The position numbers and the translations under genes were made by a program. A stretch of DNA of 7,882 nt, from contig CADCTH010000030.1 in NCBI GenBank assembly GCA_902805495.1, positions 1-7,882 of the forward strand, written 5' to 3'. Below the pieces are notes generated by a model. It saw nothing but the letters and a program-made list of their open reading frames with translations, made no database searches and was not told where the DNA came from. This stretch comes from an uncultured Actinomycetospora sp. GTDB taxonomy: Bacteria > Actinomycetota > Actinomycetes > Mycobacteriales > Pseudonocardiaceae. This document shows positions 1 through 7,500 of the stretch, piece by piece (within the stretch, counting starts at the first letter, position 1; every line of letters begins with the position of its first letter).

Positions 1-1
1 C

Positions 2-916
2 AAGTCGACGCTGCTGCGCGCGCTGGAGGCCGGCGTTTACGACCACGTGCCCGGCGACGGGCGCGAGCAGGTCGTGACGCGCCCGGACGCGGTGAAGCTG
101 CGCGCCGAGGACGGGCGCGCGGTGACCCACGACGACGTGTCGGCCTTCGTCGCGCACCTGCCGTCCGGCGAGCCGACCGACGACTTCTCCACCACCAACG
201 CGTCGGGCTCCACGAGCCAGGCGGCGTCGACGGTCGAGGCGGTGGAGGCCGGCGCCGACGTGCTGCTCATCGACGAGGACACCTCGGCGACCAACATGAT
301 GATCCGCGACGCCCGGATGCAGCAGCTCATCGCCACCGAGCCGCTCGTGCCGTTCGTGGAGCGCGTGCGCCCGCTGCACGCCGAGCACGGGGTGTCGACG
401 GTGCTGGTGATGGGCGGGTCGGGCGACTACCTCGGCGTCGCCGACACCGTGATCATGATGGACGCCTACCGCGCGTCGGACGTCACCGCGCGCGCCCACG
501 AGATCGCGGCGGCGGGCCCGTCCCGCGCGGTGGAGCACACGGGCTTCCCGGCCGTCACGCCGCGCGTCGTCGACCCGGCGTCACTGGACCCGACGGACAA
601 AGGCAAGCGGCGGGTCACCGCCCGGGGCCGCGACCGCCTGAGCTTCGGCGACGACGACATCGACCTCGGCGCCGTCGAGCAGATCACCGACCGCTCGCAG
701 GTCGCGGGCATCGGGCGGGCGCTCGCGCTGCTCTCCGACGGCGTCCTCGACGGGACGATCACGCTGGCCGAGGGCCTCGACCTGCTCGACGCCGAGCTCG
801 ACCGCCGGGGCCTCGAGGCCCTGCTCGACGGGCGCAGCGAGGACGTCGCCCGTCCCCGCCGCCACGAGGTCGCCGCCGCCCTCAACCGCCTCCGCTCCCT
901 GCGCCTCCGTACGTGA
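2..916 (+). CDS. COG3044-type ABC-class P-loop ATPase, C-terminal part (5' end outside window)
   Basis: The frame is open from the left edge; its first in-window codons read KSTLLRALE, the tail of a Walker A motif (GKST) followed by its helix, so the gene starts upstream. 304 codons are visible. An ABC-signature-like segment, NASGSTSQAA, lies near residues 62-71. A Walker B follows at about 82-91 (DVLLIDEDTS, with the acidic pair for ATP hydrolysis), then the family-typical TNMMIRD. GGSGDYLGVADTVIMMD at about 139-155 corresponds to the switch/D-loop end. The last third, with a basic DKGKRRVTARGRDR patch and helical segments, is the accessory domain of the 'predicted ATPase of the ABC class' family (COG3044; PF09818-like). 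This is a soluble ATPase with no membrane segments. The trypanosome RNA-editing protein MRB1590 is a known relative; bacterial function is unestablished. The stop lies inside a perfect palindrome. Family assignment is firm; the cellular role is unknown. Confidence 0.88.
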   Translation, partial: KSTLLRALEAGVYDHVPGDGREQVVTRPDAVKLRAEDGRAVTHDDVSAFVAHLPSGEPTDDFSTTNASGSTSQAASTVEAVEAGADVLLIDEDTSATNMMIRDARMQQLIATEPLVPFVERVRPLHAEHGVSTVLVMGGSGDYLGVADTVIMMDAYRASDVTARAHEIAAAGPSRAVEHTGFPAVTPRVVDPASLDPTDKGKRRVTARGRDRLSFGDDDIDLGAVEQITDRSQVAGIGRALALLSDGVLDGTITLAEGLDLLDAELDRRGLEALLDGRSEDVARPRRHEVAAALNRLRSLRLRT

Positions 917-952
917 GCGAAATTCGCGGTGATGACCGCGAATTTCGCTCAC
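913..952. terminator. Perfect 18-bp inverted repeat, probable bidirectional terminator
   Basis: The arms GTGAGCGAAATTCGCGGT (913-930) and ACCGCGAATTTCGCTCAC (935-952) are exact reverse complements separated by GATG. The left arm contains the TGA stop (914-916) of the upstream ATPase, and the right arm ends 7 bases before the stop codon (complement of 960-962) of the convergent transpeptidase gene. Position and symmetry suit a terminator serving both strands. No U-tract follows on either side, so it would be a tractless hairpin of the kind common in actinobacteria. Each arm also holds a smaller palindrome (GCGAA-A-TTCGC) and an AT-rich core that stands out in this GC-rich DNA. A dispersed palindromic repeat is an alternative reading. 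The repeat is seen directly; the termination role is inferred. Confidence 0.7.
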
Positions 953-959
953 ATGGGGG

Positions 960-1478
960 TCAGGGGACGATCTGCACGCGGTCGTAGACCTCGAGGCCGT
1001 TGTAGAACGCCTGGGCGTCGGGGTCGGCCATGCGCACGCAGCCCGCCGACTGGCGGGCCGGGTCACCGCCGTGGAACGCGCGGCCGTTGTCGTCGAAGAA
1101 GACCGACCACGGCATCCGGGCGTTGTCGTACTCCTTGGAGAGGTGGACCTCCTCCTTGCGCTGCACGGCGAAGATGCCGACCGGTGTCTCCTGACCGGGC
1201 GCGCCTTGGCTGATCCGCACCGGGCCGCGCAGGATCGCGCCCTTGCCGTCGGAGAGCCAGGCCTCGTTGGTCGAGAGACGGGCGCAGGCCTTGACGTTGT
1301 CCTCGCACGGCATGGCCGCGACCGGGGCCGCCATCGCCACCGCGCCGACACCCCCCAGCCCGCCGAGGGCGACCAGTCCGAGTCCCAGGGCCGCCGCGCG
1401 CCTGCCGAGCCGCCGCCCCGCCCGCTGCACGCCCTCGCGCGCCCCGGACCGGACGTCCATCCACGTGTGCCGACCCAC
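960..1478 (-). CDS. Secreted L,D-transpeptidase (YkuD domain)
   Basis: Encodes 172 residues if translation begins at GTG 1478. L,D-transpeptidases cross-link peptidoglycan 3-3 or attach proteins to it, outside the membrane. Residues 23-55 form an Arg-rich n-region plus an Ala/Gly/Leu/Val hydrophobic stretch ending PVAA, a likely signal peptide cleaved near residue 55. Two cysteines follow (58 and 65) and could pair. The YkuD core has a TPVGIF segment (about 98-103) and the catalytic block FHGGDPARQSAGCVRM, with His136, Ser144, nucleophile Cys147 and Arg149. The protein is a minimal Ldt without Ig-like, LysM or PG-binding domains. GTG 1478 is chosen because GGGAGGAG (1490-1483) sits at good spacing, while ATG 1460 has no such site. 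A longer in-frame extension to 1631 is possible but would include the leader. The gene is convergent with the ATPase. Enzyme family is confident; exact start less so. Confidence 0.9.
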   Translation of the reverse strand: MGRHTWMDVRSGAREGVQRAGRRLGRRAAALGLGLVALGGLGGVGAVAMAAPVAAMPCEDNVKACARLSTNEAWLSDGKGAILRGPVRISQGAPGQETPVGIFAVQRKEEVHLSKEYDNARMPWSVFFDDNGRAFHGGDPARQSAGCVRMADPDAQAFYNGLEVYDRVQIVP

Positions 1479-1482
1479 CCTG

Positions 1483-1490
1483 CTCCTCCC
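1483..1490 (-). promoter_or_regulatory. Ribosome binding site of the L,D-transpeptidase
   Basis: On the minus strand GGGAGGAG is followed after four bases (CAGG) by GTG at 1478. It complements the 3' end of 16S rRNA and decides for the GTG start over the downstream ATG at 1460, whose upstream bases show no purine-rich match at usable distance. Confidence 0.6.
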
Positions 1491-1497
1491 GACGGTG

Positions 1498-1516
1498 GGC
1501 ACCGAAGAGCGGTGCC
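1498..1516 (-). promoter_or_regulatory. Leader hairpin next to the transpeptidase RBS
   Basis: GGCACCG (1498-1504) and CGGTGCC (1510-1516) form a perfect 7-bp stem with a 5-nt loop, ending 7 bases upstream of the GGGAGGAG ribosome binding site. A hairpin here could modulate initiation, but a 7-bp GC-rich stem can also arise by chance in such DNA. The rest of the leader, 1517-1644, shows only short stems such as CGGAC/GTCCG and no riboswitch consensus or promoter I can recognise. Confidence 0.3.
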
Positions 1517-1644
1517 TCCCTCTCAACGGCACGGCGGGCGTCACGGACGAGTGGTCTGTCCGGGTGGTCCCCGGTCGCGCTCCGTGGCGCACCGGTGGCT
1601 CTCCGCGCGTGCCGGGGCGCGACCCTCTCACCCGGGCGGCGCCA

Positions 1645-1671
1645 CTCCCGAGACCCCCCGCGGGGCGGGAG
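1645..1671 (-). terminator. Possible hairpin terminator after the MFS gene
   Basis: CTCCCG (1645-1650) pairs with CGGGAG (1666-1671), with an inner CCCC-GC-GGGG stem and a small internal bulge of AGACC on one side. It begins 3 bases after the transporter stop codon (complement of 1675-1677) on the minus strand. No U-tract follows, so this is only a candidate; if it does not terminate, the transporter and transpeptidase could share a transcript across a 196-bp gap. Confidence 0.35.
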
Positions 1672-1674
1672 GGA

Positions 1675-3030
1675 TCAGGAGGACGTCGTCGAGGTGTCCC
1701 GGGCCGGTGTGGTCCCCGCCTTCGCCGGCGCCGTCTCCGGCAGCGCCAGCGCGGCGCCCAGGGTCAGCAGGCCCGTGATCGCGATGTAGCCCGACACCGA
1801 CGCCGAGGTCCCCGTGGCCTCGAGCAGCAGCACCATGAGGAACGGGGTCCCGCCGCTGATCAGGATGGCCGCGAGCTGGTAGGCGAGCGAGATCGCCGAG
1901 TAGCGCACACGCGGCGCGAAGAGCTCGCCGAGGAACGCCGCCGAGGGTCCGTAGGTCAGGCACTGCCCGACGGTGCCGACCGCCAGGGCGACGAAGATCA
2001 GGCCCAGCGAGGCCGTGTCGATGAGCCAGAAGAACGGGAAGGCCCAGACGATCAACAGGACCGCCCCGATGACGATCGGGCGTCGCCGGCCGACCCGGTC
2101 CGACCACGCGCCCGACGCGAGGATCACCCCGATGCCCACTAGCGAGACGAGCAGCACCACCCCGAGCAGCGACGTCCGCGCCAGCCCCAGGATCCGCGTG
2201 CCGTAGTCGAGCATCCCGGCGATCGCGATGTAGAAGGTCGCGTTGGTGGCGAAGAAGAGGCCGGCGCCGAGCAGGATCGTGCGCCAGTGCGAGCGCACCG
2301 CCTCGCTCAGCGGGGCCCGCTCCACGCCCTGGTTCCGCTCCGCGGCCTCGGCGCGCAGCTGGTCGAACGCCGGGCTCTCCTCGATGCGCGTCTGGACGTA
2401 GAGCACCACGGGGAACAGCAGGGCGCTGAGCAGGAACGGGATGCGCCAGCCCCACGCGGCGAAGGCGGCGTCGTCGACCAGGGCCCCGATCAGCAGGAAC
2501 GTGCCGTTGCCCAGGATGACTCCGGCCGGGACGCCCATCTGCGCGAACGTGCCCGCGAAGCCGCGCCGGCGCGGGGCCGCGCTCTCGGTGAGCAGCAGGG
2601 CGATGCCGCCCCACTGCCCGCCCACGGCGATGCCCTGCAGGAAGCGCAGCACCACCAGCAGGATCGGCGCCGCGACCCCGATCGTCGCCGCCCCCGGCAG
2701 CAGCCCGATGGCGAACGTGGCCACGCCCATCAGCAGCAGGCACGACACCAGCGCGGGCTTGCGCCCGAAGCGGTCGCCGAGGTGCCCGGCGACGATCCCG
2801 CCGATCGGGCGGGCGACGAACCCGGCCCAGAAGGTGGAGAACGAGAGCAGCGTGCCGGTCACCGCGGAGCTCTCGGGGAAGAAGACGTCGCCGAACACGA
2901 GCGCCGCGGCGGTCGCGTAGATGAAGAAGTCGTACCACTCCAGGGAGCTGCCGACGACGCCTGCGGTGAGGAGGCGGCGCTGCCCGGCCCGGTCGATCCC
3001 GGCGCCGTCGCGGTCGGTGGCGCGGTCCAT
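1675..3030 (-). CDS. MFS transporter, metabolite:H+ symporter (MHS) type
   Basis: A 451-residue inner-membrane protein of the usual length for 12-helix MFS carriers, translated from ATG 3030 behind a strong GAGGAGG site. Family hallmarks in order: GSSLEWYDFFIYATAAAL in helix 1 (residues 27-44, typical of the ProP/ShiA/KgtP-like MHS group); motif A GHLGDRFGRK between helices 2 and 3 (82-91); RFLQGIAVGGQWGG (129-142); RIEESPAF before the central loop (215-222); the second-half repeat GAWSDRVGRR (307-316); and GELFAPRVRYSAISLAYQLAA (368-388). These carriers couple proton influx to uptake of small solutes such as dicarboxylates, osmolytes or aromatic acids. The substrate cannot be read from sequence. 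The tail is hydrophilic (APAKAGTTPARDTSTTSS). The gene is divergent from the polymerase gene and may be regulated from 3031-3195. Confidence 0.92.
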   Translation of the reverse strand: MDRATDRDGAGIDRAGQRRLLTAGVVGSSLEWYDFFIYATAAALVFGDVFFPESSAVTGTLLSFSTFWAGFVARPIGGIVAGHLGDRFGRKPALVSCLLLMGVATFAIGLLPGAATIGVAAPILLVVLRFLQGIAVGGQWGGIALLLTESAAPRRRGFAGTFAQMGVPAGVILGNGTFLLIGALVDDAAFAAWGWRIPFLLSALLFPVVLYVQTRIEESPAFDQLRAEAAERNQGVERAPLSEAVRSHWRTILLGAGLFFATNATFYIAIAGMLDYGTRILGLARTSLLGVVLLVSLVGIGVILASGAWSDRVGRRRPIVIGAVLLIVWAFPFFWLIDTASLGLIFVALAVGTVGQCLTYGPSAAFLGELFAPRVRYSAISLAYQLAAILISGGTPFLMVLLLEATGTSASVSGYIAITGLLTLGAALALPETAPAKAGTTPARDTSTTSS

Positions 3031-3035
3031 GAGGG

Positions 3036-3042
3036 CCTCCTC
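3036..3042 (-). promoter_or_regulatory. Ribosome binding site of the MFS gene
   Basis: GAGGAGG on the minus strand lies five bases (CCCTC) before ATG 3030. It is the strongest Shine-Dalgarno match in the window and fixes the transporter start, ruling out the much longer open frame that continues antisense to the polymerase gene. Confidence 0.8.
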
Positions 3043-3077
3043 GACGTACCCGGGCGAAAGTGACGACGGGCACAGAA

Positions 3078-3094
3078 CGCTACCGGCGCTACCG
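3078..3094. repeat. Tandem 9-bp direct repeat in the divergent intergenic region
   Basis: CGCTACCG occurs at 3078-3085 and again at 3087-3094, a 9-bp period, 48-64 bases upstream of the transporter ATG and about 100 bases upstream of the chosen polymerase start. Position suits an operator half-site pair for either divergent gene. It is short, so chance is a real possibility. No convincing -35/-10 pair is visible in 3031-3195. Confidence 0.35.
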
Positions 3095-3195
3095 CGCCCG
3101 TGACCAGGCACGAGGCGCGCCGGCCGCCGGTCCCGCGCCGCGCTCTGCCGGACGGCGCATTGCCGCGGGAGCGTCCGGCCCGCCACGCTGACCCG

Positions 3196-4152
3196 GTGGC
3201 GACCCCCGACGAGGAACGCGACGGCGTCGCGCTGACCAACCTCGACCAGGAGCTCTTCACCGGCGCCGGGGTGACCAAGCGCGAGCTCGTCGACTACCTC
3301 GACGCCGTGGCGCCGCGGCTGCTGCCGGCGCTCGCCGGCCGCCCGCTGTCGGTGGTCCGCGCGCTGCGCGGGCAGAAGCCGTTCATGCAGAAGAACGTGC
3401 CCAAGTACGCGCCGGACTTCGTGCGCACGGTGTCGTTCTGGGCCGAGAGCTCGCACCGTGAGGTCGCCTACGCGCTGTGCGACGACCGGCCCACCTTGCT
3501 GTGGTTCGCCAACCAGCGCGCGATCGAGTACCACCCGACGCTCACCCGCGCGGACACGATGGACACCCCGGAACACCTCGTGCTCGACCTCGACCCGCCC
3601 GAGGACGCCGGGTTCGACGCCGTCGTCGCGGCCGCGCACCTGGTGCGCCGGGCGCTCGACGACGCCGGCCTGCGGGGCGTCGTGAAGACCACCGGCGCCA
3701 AGGGCGTCCACGTGCTCGTCCCGCTCGCCCCGGGCCCGACGCACGAGGACGTCGCCGGCGCGCCGCGCGCGCTCGCCGTGCGCACCGAGCGGCTCGGCCC
3801 GGACGTCACGACCACCGCGTTCATCCGCGCCGACCGCGGCGGCAAGGTGTTCGTGGACCCCACGCGCGCCGGCGGCTCGACGATCGCCGCCGTCTACAGC
3901 CCGCGCGTGCGCCCGGGCCTGCCCGTGTCGTTCCCGGTGTCGTGGGACGAGCTCGACACGGTGGTCCCCGTCGAGATCACCGTGCGCACCGCGCCCGACC
4001 GCCCGGACCCCTGGGCCGACCCGGCCGCCCACCCGGCGCCCCAGGTGCTCCCCGACGAGCTCGTCGCCGAGGGGCGCACGATCCCGGTGGCCCGCGTGCA
4101 GGCGATGCACGAGGGCAAGCGCCGCAAGCGCGCCGCCGAGCGGGGGGAGTAG
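3196..4152 (+). CDS. LigD/Prim-PolC-type primase-polymerase domain protein
   Basis: A 318-residue stand-alone PolDom of the archaeo-eukaryotic primase superfamily, as found in bacterial LigD. Such enzymes add rNTPs/dNTPs during non-homologous end joining or gap filling. The family start VALTNLDQELFTGAGVTKRELVDYL is near residues 11-35. EYHPTL at 111-116 has the conserved His113. Metal ligands are seen in LVLDLDPP (Asp131, Asp133) and KVFVDPTRAG (Asp221). The nucleotide-binding segment is TTGAKGVHVLVPL (165-177, His172). No ligase or phosphoesterase domain is present, and no ku or ligase gene is in the window. The RALRGQKPFMQKNVPKY segment resembles, from memory, the ligase C-associated Prim-PolC type more than LigD itself. 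GTG 3196 is preferred because the family alignment begins just after it; GTG 3100 would add 32 Arg/Pro-rich residues unlike the family. Neither start has a clear RBS. Followed 43 bases on by a small gene. Confidence 0.88.
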   Translation: MATPDEERDGVALTNLDQELFTGAGVTKRELVDYLDAVAPRLLPALAGRPLSVVRALRGQKPFMQKNVPKYAPDFVRTVSFWAESSHREVAYALCDDRPTLLWFANQRAIEYHPTLTRADTMDTPEHLVLDLDPPEDAGFDAVVAAAHLVRRALDDAGLRGVVKTTGAKGVHVLVPLAPGPTHEDVAGAPRALAVRTERLGPDVTTTAFIRADRGGKVFVDPTRAGGSTIAAVYSPRVRPGLPVSFPVSWDELDTVVPVEITVRTAPDRPDPWADPAAHPAPQVLPDELVAEGRTIPVARVQAMHEGKRRKRAAERGE

Positions 4153-4195
4153 CGCGCGCAAGCGCCGTGCAAGCGGACCGGAGCACGCTCGCCGC

Positions 4196-4501
4196 ATGGA
4201 CGCGAACGGAGCCGTGGTCGGTGTCGACGGTCGGGGGGACCGGGGGTTCCCCACGTGGTTCGCCCAGCGCTGGGCCGGCGGCGTCGGGACCGCGCCCGCC
4301 CGGTGCCCCTACGACGACCCGCTACGGCGGGTCGCCGCCGCGATCGGCGCGGCCGGGGCGCGCTACCCCGGGCCCGTCGGCGAGCTCATCCGTCGCGAGC
4401 TGCGGGCGTTCGTCGAGGTCGGGCACCGGTTCGACGGCAGCGGTCTCGTCCCCCGGCTGGTCGACGACCTGCTCGCCGTCGAGGACCCGCCCCGCACCTG
4501 A
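4196..4501 (+). CDS. Hypothetical small protein (101 aa), helical
   Basis: Starts at ATG with GGAG (4180-4183) twelve bases upstream, a rather long spacing, and lies 43 bases downstream of the polymerase gene on the same strand. Third codon positions are almost all G or C (in the segment overlapping the regulator only 4 of 60 end in A or T), supporting real coding. After a Gly-rich N-terminus comes FPTWFAQRWAGG. Then a likely helical, amphipathic stretch follows: DDPLRRVAAAIGAAGARYPG, GELIRRELRAFVEVGHRF and LVPRLVDDLLAVED. No signal peptide, membrane segment, cysteine cluster or catalytic motif is visible. The residue pattern recalls small uncharacterised actinobacterial proteins, but I cannot name a family. 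Its last 180 bases overlap the opposite-strand regulator frame tail to tail, so one of the two annotations may be longer than the real protein. Confidence 0.62.
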   Translation: MDANGAVVGVDGRGDRGFPTWFAQRWAGGVGTAPARCPYDDPLRRVAAAIGAAGARYPGPVGELIRRELRAFVEVGHRFDGSGLVPRLVDDLLAVEDPPRT

Positions 4502-7500
4502 GGGCGCGGCCAGGCCGTCGAGGACCGCGAGCGCGAAGGCCACCACCGCGTCGTCGTCCAGTCCACGGCCGCGCTCCTGGGCCCGCGCGAACCGGTCCGG
4601 CCCCAGCCGCCGCCGCAGCGACCGCTCGGCCTGCGCGAGCCGTTCCGCGCCGACCCCGTAGACGGGCGGGGCCCCCGGCGAGACCGCCGCGGCCGCGAGC
4701 ACCACCGCGGCCGCCTCGTCGGCCCCGGTCCGCGCCAGGACCTCGACGAGGTTGCGCAGCGTCGTCCACTGGTGGGTCCGGTCGCCCGCCCGCGACCAGT
4801 GGTCGATCGCGTCCCGGAACGGGGCGACCGCGGCGTGCGGGTCGCCCGACCGCCCGCGGGCCGAGCACGCCGACACGAGGGAGACCCCGTGGACGAAGTG
4901 GCTGGCGACCGGGGCGGCGAGCGCGACGGCCTCGTCCAGCAGGTCTGCCGCCCGCCGGGGGTCGCGGTCCAGGACGGCCTCGCCCTGCAGGTAGGCGGCC
5001 CACGCGCGCTGCGACGGGTTGCCGAGCGCCCGGGCCCCGGCCACCACCGCGGCGATCAGCTCGGGCGCGTCCCGGTCGCCCGCGTAGGTGGCGGCGAGGG
5101 CCGCGACGTGGCTGCTCCACTGCGCCCGGTACGCGTCCCCGCCCCGGCGGGCCACCTCGCTCGCCGCGGTCCCGTGCCGCCGCGAGTCGGCGAGCCGGCC
5201 CTCGTAGATGTCGACGGCGGCGAGCGTCTCGAGCACGTCGGCGCGGCCGGTCGCATCGGTCGCCACGGCGAGCCCGCGGCCCGCCAGCTCCCGGGCGGTC
5301 TCCCGCTCGCCGCGGTGGGCCGCGCCGAACCCCGCCGAGGCGAGGACGGAGGCCCGCAGCGGGTGCCCCTCGGCGGCGGGCAGCGCCGCCGCCTCGACGC
5401 CCCAGCCGAGGACCTCGTCGTGGAGGCGGTGGATCGCGTAGAAGTGCAGGGCCGCGCAGAGCCGGAGGGCGAGGTCGGCGTCGCCGGCGCGGACCGACCA
5501 CCGCTGCGCCGCCCGCAGGTTCGGCAGCTCGCGGGCGATCGCCGCGACCCCGCGCGCCTCCTCGCGTCCCCGGACGTCGCGGTCGGCGGCCTCGGCGAGC
5601 TGCACGTAGTACGCGGCGTGGGCCCGCTCGACCCGGTCGCGCTCCTCGTGGTCGAGGAGCCCGGCGCCGTGGTCGCGCAGGGTCTCGAGCAGCCGGAAGC
5701 GGCTCTGCGTCCCGGACGGGTCGGGCACGACCATGGACTGGTCCACGAGCGCGGCCAGCAGCCCGGCGGTGTCCGCACGTCCGGCCCTGGAACCCGCCAC
5801 GGAGCCGCCGACGGCCTCCGCCGCCGCGAGGTCGAACCCACCGCGGAAGACCGAGAGCCGGGCGAACAGGGCCGCCTCGGCGGGTTCGAGCAGCTCGCAG
5901 GACCAGTCGATGGTCGCCCGCAGCGTGCGGTGCCGGCCGGTGTCGTCCCGCCGTCCGCCGGTGAGCAGCCCGAACCGGGCGTCGAGCCGCAGGGCGAGGT
6001 CGGCGGGCCGCAGCGCCGTGACCCGCGCCGCGGCCAGCTCGATCGCGAGCGGCAACCCGTCGAGCCGCCGGCAGATGTGGGCCACCGGCCCGGCCGTGCC
6101 GTCGTCGAGCCGGAACGACGGGTCGGCCGCCGAGGCGCGGTCGGCGAAGAGGCGCACCGAGGCGACGCGGCCGACCGCGTCCGGGGTCGTGGACCCGTCG
6201 GGCGGCACGGCGAGCGGCGCGACCGGCCGGAGGTGCTCGCCGGCGACGGCGAGCCGCTGCCGTGAGGTGGCGAGCACCGACACCCGCGGGCACTCGCGGA
6301 CGAGCCGCCCGACCAGCGCGGCGGCCTCGTCGAGCACGTGCTCGCAGTTGTCCACCACCAGCAGCACCCGTCGGGGGCGGAGGGCGGCGACCAGGGTGTC
6401 GGTCAGCGGGGTGGCGCCCTGACGCCGGACGCCGAGCTCCCGGGCGAACGCGTCGACGACGGCGACCCCGTCGCGGGCGGGCGCGAGCTCCACCGTCCGG
6501 ACCCCGTCGGGAAACCGGGCGGCGACGCGGTCGGCGAGCTCGGTGGCCAGGCGGGACTTCCCGGCGCCGCCGGTCCCGGTCAGCGTCACCAGCCGCGCGC
6601 CCGCCAGCACCCGGTCGAGCTCGGCGAGGTCCGCCTCGCGGCCGACGAAGCTGGTCAACGGGGTCCCGGGGTGTCGCGGCGGCACCGCCGGCACCGCCGG
6701 CACCGACCCGCGCAGGATCTCCGCCTCGAGCCGCCGCAGCGCCGGGGAGGGGTCCAGGCCGTACTCCTCGGCCAGCATCCGGCGCACGTGCCGGAAGCCC
6801 TCCAGGGCCTCGACGGTCCGTCCGGCGCGGTGGCGGGCCAGCATGAGCTGACCCCACGGCCGTTCCCGCAGCGGGTGACGCGCCACGGTCCGCTCGAGGT
6901 CCGGGAGCACCTCGGCGTGCCTGCCCAGCGCGAGCACCGCGTCGGTGCGGTCGTCGAGCGCGTCGAGCCGCAGCTCCTCGAGCCGGGCCGCCTCGGCGCG
7001 CACGGGCTCGTGCTCGGCGACCCCGGCGTACGCCGACCCGGCCCACAGCGCGAGGGCGTCGTCCAGGATGGCCAGCGCGGCGGCGGGGTCGTCCGGGAGG
7101 CGGCGCTGGGCCTCGCGGACCCGCTGCTCGAAGACCAGGGCGTCCACCTGCTGCGGGTCGACGTCGAGCACGTACCCGGCGGCCTCCGTCCGCAGGAGGC
7201 CGGCGGCGCCGTGGGCCGCGAGCGCCGCGCGCAGCCGGGAGAGGTGCGCGTGGAGGGAGCCGCGCGCCGCGGTCGGCGGCCACTCCTGCCACAGGGCCCG
7301 GATCAGGACCTCGGCCGGGACGGTCCGGCGGGCGTGCACCACGAGCACGGCCAGGACGGTGAGCTGGCGGGCGCTGCGCAGCGCGAGGCCGCGACCGTCG
7401 ACGACGACATCGACCGGGCCGAGCACCCTGACCTCCACGAACAGGCGATGTTGGCCCTGCGGGCACCCGGGATCCGGGAGCGCGAGGACACCGCCGACCA

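Noticed and set aside
581..1351. 256-residue minus-strand frame opposite the ATPase end and running over the transpeptidase
   Set aside because: Crosses the palindrome and is out of frame with the YkuD motifs; composition is Arg/Pro/Ser-rich.
1628..3073. 481-residue minus-strand open frame over the transporter
   Set aside because: Shifted frame of the transporter, with Arg/Gly-rich sequence and no membrane segments.
4112..4176. Repeated GCAAGCG words around the end of the polymerase gene
   Set aside because: They arise mostly from Lys-Arg codons in a basic tail and have irregular spacing; not a convincing repeat or regulatory array.
3031..4254. Upstream extension of the transporter frame antisense to the polymerase gene, giving an 859-residue product
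   Set aside because: The strong GAGGAGG site and MHS-family N-terminus fix the start at 3030; the extension is low-complexity Arg/Gly/Val sequence opposite a clear gene.
4255..5964. 569-residue plus-strand open frame
   Set aside because: Its product is almost wholly Arg, Pro, Gly and Ala, typical of a wrong frame in GC-rich DNA, and it lies antisense to the regulator's NB-ARC and TPR parts.
7466..7478. Short hairpin CCCGG-ATC-CCGGG at the methyltransferase-regulator junction as a leftover terminator
   Set aside because: Only five base pairs in GC-rich coding sequence, which is expected by chance, so I do not call it a terminator.
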